25,549 bases of DNA from Sulfurovum sp. (lineage in GTDB: Bacteria > Campylobacterota > Campylobacteria > Campylobacterales > Sulfurovaceae), in assembly GCA_016744875.1 (NCBI GenBank), contig JADGDL010000030.1, forward strand, positions 1 to 25,549. The letters are read 5' to 3'. Shown here piece by piece: positions 23,765 through 25,549 of the stretch. The notes under the pieces are model-generated. The model was given only the letters and a program-made list of their open reading frames with translations. It made no database searches and had not been told where the DNA came from. Each line of letters starts with the position of its first letter. Positions within the stretch are counted from its first letter, which is position 1. The translations under genes were made by a program, and so were the position numbers.

Positions 23765-25012
23765 TTAACCTTTAACCGCTTTCCCGAGATCCCACATTGG
23801 CATAAAGATACCAAGAGCCATTAAGAGTACAAGTCCAGCAATGAAAAAGAGTAGAATTGGTTCAACGTAAGCAGAGAGATTATCTATAAGATCCTGAAAC
23901 TCCATATGATAGTACCCAGTGACTTTATCCAGCATCGCATCAAGCTGACCACCCGCTTCACCAGCTTTGATCATTTGTAAAAGCATATTTTCATACAGAC
24001 CAGTAATTTGAAAAGACTCAGCCAAAGACATACCACGGCCTATATTCGCATTCACCGTAAGCAATTGTTCCTTGATCGCTAAGTTATCTACCATACCCAC
24101 AGCTGTGTCTAAAGCTTCTGAAACTGGTATTCCAGCCTTTACCAATTCACCAAATACTAAATTATATTTATGCATAGTAGAAAGGAATATTGCTTTATTA
24201 ATGAGATAGAATCTAGGATGTATCAACATTTTATCCACCCCATATTTAAAGTCCCTATTATTTTTGTAGAAAAATTTTAATGCAAAGATTCCTAAAGCTA
24301 ATGCAATTAATATATATAATCCATAATTACTAAACGCCCACTCTAACTTTAAAAGTATCTGTGTAGGTAGAGGTAGCTCAGTTTTAAACTTTGCAAATAT
24401 GTCTTTGAATTTAGGTACAACAACCATAATCAAAATAGTAAACGCTATACCCATAGCAGCCAAAGTGATCATAGGTGTTCGTATGGCTTTTTTAAATTTA
24501 GCAATATTATCTCTAATATTTTCTAAAATATCCGCAAGCGTATGGTAAGATTCAGATATATTACCTGTTCTCTCTCCAAGGTTAGTCATGGCTAATGCTA
24601 CATGTCCAAATTCTTCTGTATAAGGCTCCATAGCATCAGACATACTGTTACCTGCATTAATATCAGAATTAATAGTTGCATAAATTTCTTTAAGTTGCTT
24701 ATTCTCCGTATTATTAGAAACCTCTAATAGTGTATCATTGATCGGAATACCCGCGTCTGTCATAACCGCAATTTGACGAATTGTCGATATTTTATCATTC
24801 ATCGGGATCTTAGATTTAAACGATTTTTTTAACCCTGATAATAAATCATTCATTGTATCTTCAAGCGGTGCAGAAGTTTCAATTGCTTTTGTAACCATAG
24901 TTCTTGGGAATTTATTTTTTGCAATATTAACGGCAGCCATTTTGTTATCTGCTTTTACTAACTCTTGACGTTTTTGACCTTTTTCCATTACTGTGACATT
25001 AAAATATTTCAT
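23765..25012 (-). CDS. gspF: GspF/PilC-type inner-membrane assembly protein
   Basis: Inner-membrane platform protein of a type II secretion or type IV pilus system. The 415 residues hold two copies of the T2SSF domain (about 60-190 and 270-400) with three hydrophobic segments, TPMITLAAMGIAFTILIMVV, YGLYILIALALGIFALKFFY, and YVEPILLFFIAGLVLLMALG near the end. The N-terminal 50 residues form the small basic domain of this family. It starts 1 nt after the stop of the ATPase gene, so the two are an operon. Whether the machine is a secreton or a pilus cannot be decided from these two genes. Confidence 0.92.
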   Translation of the reverse strand: MKYFNVTVMEKGQKRQELVKADNKMAAVNIAKNKFPRTMVTKAIETSAPLEDTMNDLLSGLKKSFKSKIPMNDKISTIRQIAVMTDAGIPINDTLLEVSNNTENKQLKEIYATINSDINAGNSMSDAMEPYTEEFGHVALAMTNLGERTGNISESYHTLADILENIRDNIAKFKKAIRTPMITLAAMGIAFTILIMVVVPKFKDIFAKFKTELPLPTQILLKLEWAFSNYGLYILIALALGIFALKFFYKNNRDFKYGVDKMLIHPRFYLINKAIFLSTMHKYNLVFGELVKAGIPVSEALDTAVGMVDNLAIKEQLLTVNANIGRGMSLAESFQITGLYENMLLQMIKAGEAGGQLDAMLDKVTGYYHMEFQDLIDNLSAYVEPILLFFIAGLVLLMALGIFMPMWDLGKAVKG

Positions 25013-25013
25013 T

Positions 25014-25549
25014 TTACAACCTTGCTACTCTAAATACTTCTTCAATGGTAGATTTACCTTCTAATGCCTTATGCACACCATCTTCAAACATTGTGACAAA
25101 CCCTTCTTCAACAGCTTGATTTGTTAATTCTTCTTTTGAAGCAACCCTAGCAATCATTCTAGCCATAGTTTCAGAAATACTTAACACCTCTGAGATCATT
25201 TCACGTCCAGAATAACCACTATGTCCACACTCTTTACACCCTGCTCCTTTATAAAAAATAGGGTTTTCCGGTAGATACTCTTTTACTTCTTTGTAAAGCA
25301 TAGGATCCAGTGCTGTTTCTTTTTTACAATTGGAACAAATTTTACGTACAAGCCTTTGTGCCTGTATCGCTACAAGCGCACCAGATACAAGATATTCTTC
25401 TATACCCATATCAAGAATTCTTGTTACCGCAGAGATAGCATCATTTGTGTGCAGAGTTGAAAGTACTAGGTGACCAGTTAATGCCGCCTGAATAGCAATA
25501 CGTAGTGTTTCTTGGTCACGGATCTCACCGATCATAATCTTATCAGGAT
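25014..25549 (-). CDS. gspE: GspE/PilB-type assembly ATPase, 3' part only
   Basis: C-terminal part of the traffic ATPase that powers the same machine as GspF. The gene runs off the right edge, and reading continues upstream as PDKIMIGEIRDQETL, so the ATG near 25535 is internal. Visible are the Walker B block MIGEIRD, the His box LSTLHTNDA, and the four-cysteine zinc motif CSNC...CKECG typical of GspE/PilB. PilT lacks this cysteine motif. The Walker A and N-terminal domains lie outside the window. Confidence 0.93.
   Translation of the reverse strand, partial: PDKIMIGEIRDQETLRIAIQAALTGHLVLSTLHTNDAISAVTRILDMGIEEYLVSGALVAIQAQRLVRKICSNCKKETALDPMLYKEVKEYLPENPIFYKGAGCKECGHSGYSGREMISEVLSISETMARMIARVASKEELTNQAVEEGFVTMFEDGVHKALEGKSTIEEVFRVARL

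Overview
The window looks like a chromosomal segment of a Gram-negative member of the Campylobacterota (Sulfurimonas/Sulfurovum-like). The sequence is AT-rich and carries short AAAGGA-type ribosome sites. CMP-Kdo synthetase implies LPS, and a Psr/Phs-type sulfur oxidoreductase sits beside nitrate genes. The genus is an inference from gene content.

Layout. 1-2313: AT-rich inverted repeats, then ptrB (oligopeptidase B) on the minus strand. 2503-10661: a nitrate-assimilation island, with narK leftward and, divergently, a tightly overlapping operon of cobA (siroheme methyltransferase), nirA (siroheme nitrite reductase), a DmsB-DmsC fusion and nasA (cytoplasmic nitrate reductase). 10677-15150: a convergent psrA-sORF-psrB-psrC operon with a Tat-exported molybdoenzyme and a good FNR/CRP-type promoter. 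15389-16282: a stand-alone DUF234 protein whose canonical start codon seems lost. 16381-17797: two overlapping regulators that look like stripped-down NtrC and NtrB. 17893-21265: two successive amtB-glnK pairs. 21302-22908: yigZ and hemH. 22989-23708: kdsB. 23765-25549: gspF and the 3' part of gspE.

How it fits together. Nitrate enters by NarK, is reduced by membrane-anchored NasA and then by NirA, whose siroheme precursor is made by CobA. Ammonium enters by the two AmtB channels under the two PII proteins. A 17-bp palindrome, TGATTAA-N3-TTAATCA, occurs four times: in front of narK/cobA, in front of the NtrC-like gene, in front of amtB1, and between glnK1 and amtB2. At narK and amtB1 it ends exactly 31 nt before a -10-like hexamer, and a degenerate fifth copy has the same 31-nt spacing before a TATAAT for the cobA operon. 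The NtrC-like protein keeps a Fis-type HTH but lacks the receiver domain and the GAFTGA loop needed for sigma-54 contact. I propose that this pair and the palindrome form a nitrogen regulon that works without sigma-54.

Other notable points: NirA ends in a segment resembling the C-lobe of a Ser/Thr kinase. A 36-codon ORF sits between psrA and psrB with TAGTATG junctions at both ends. No tRNA, rRNA, CRISPR array or intact insertion sequence was seen. No gene-free stretch exceeds 300 bases; the longest are 1-282, 3784-4005 and 15151-15388.
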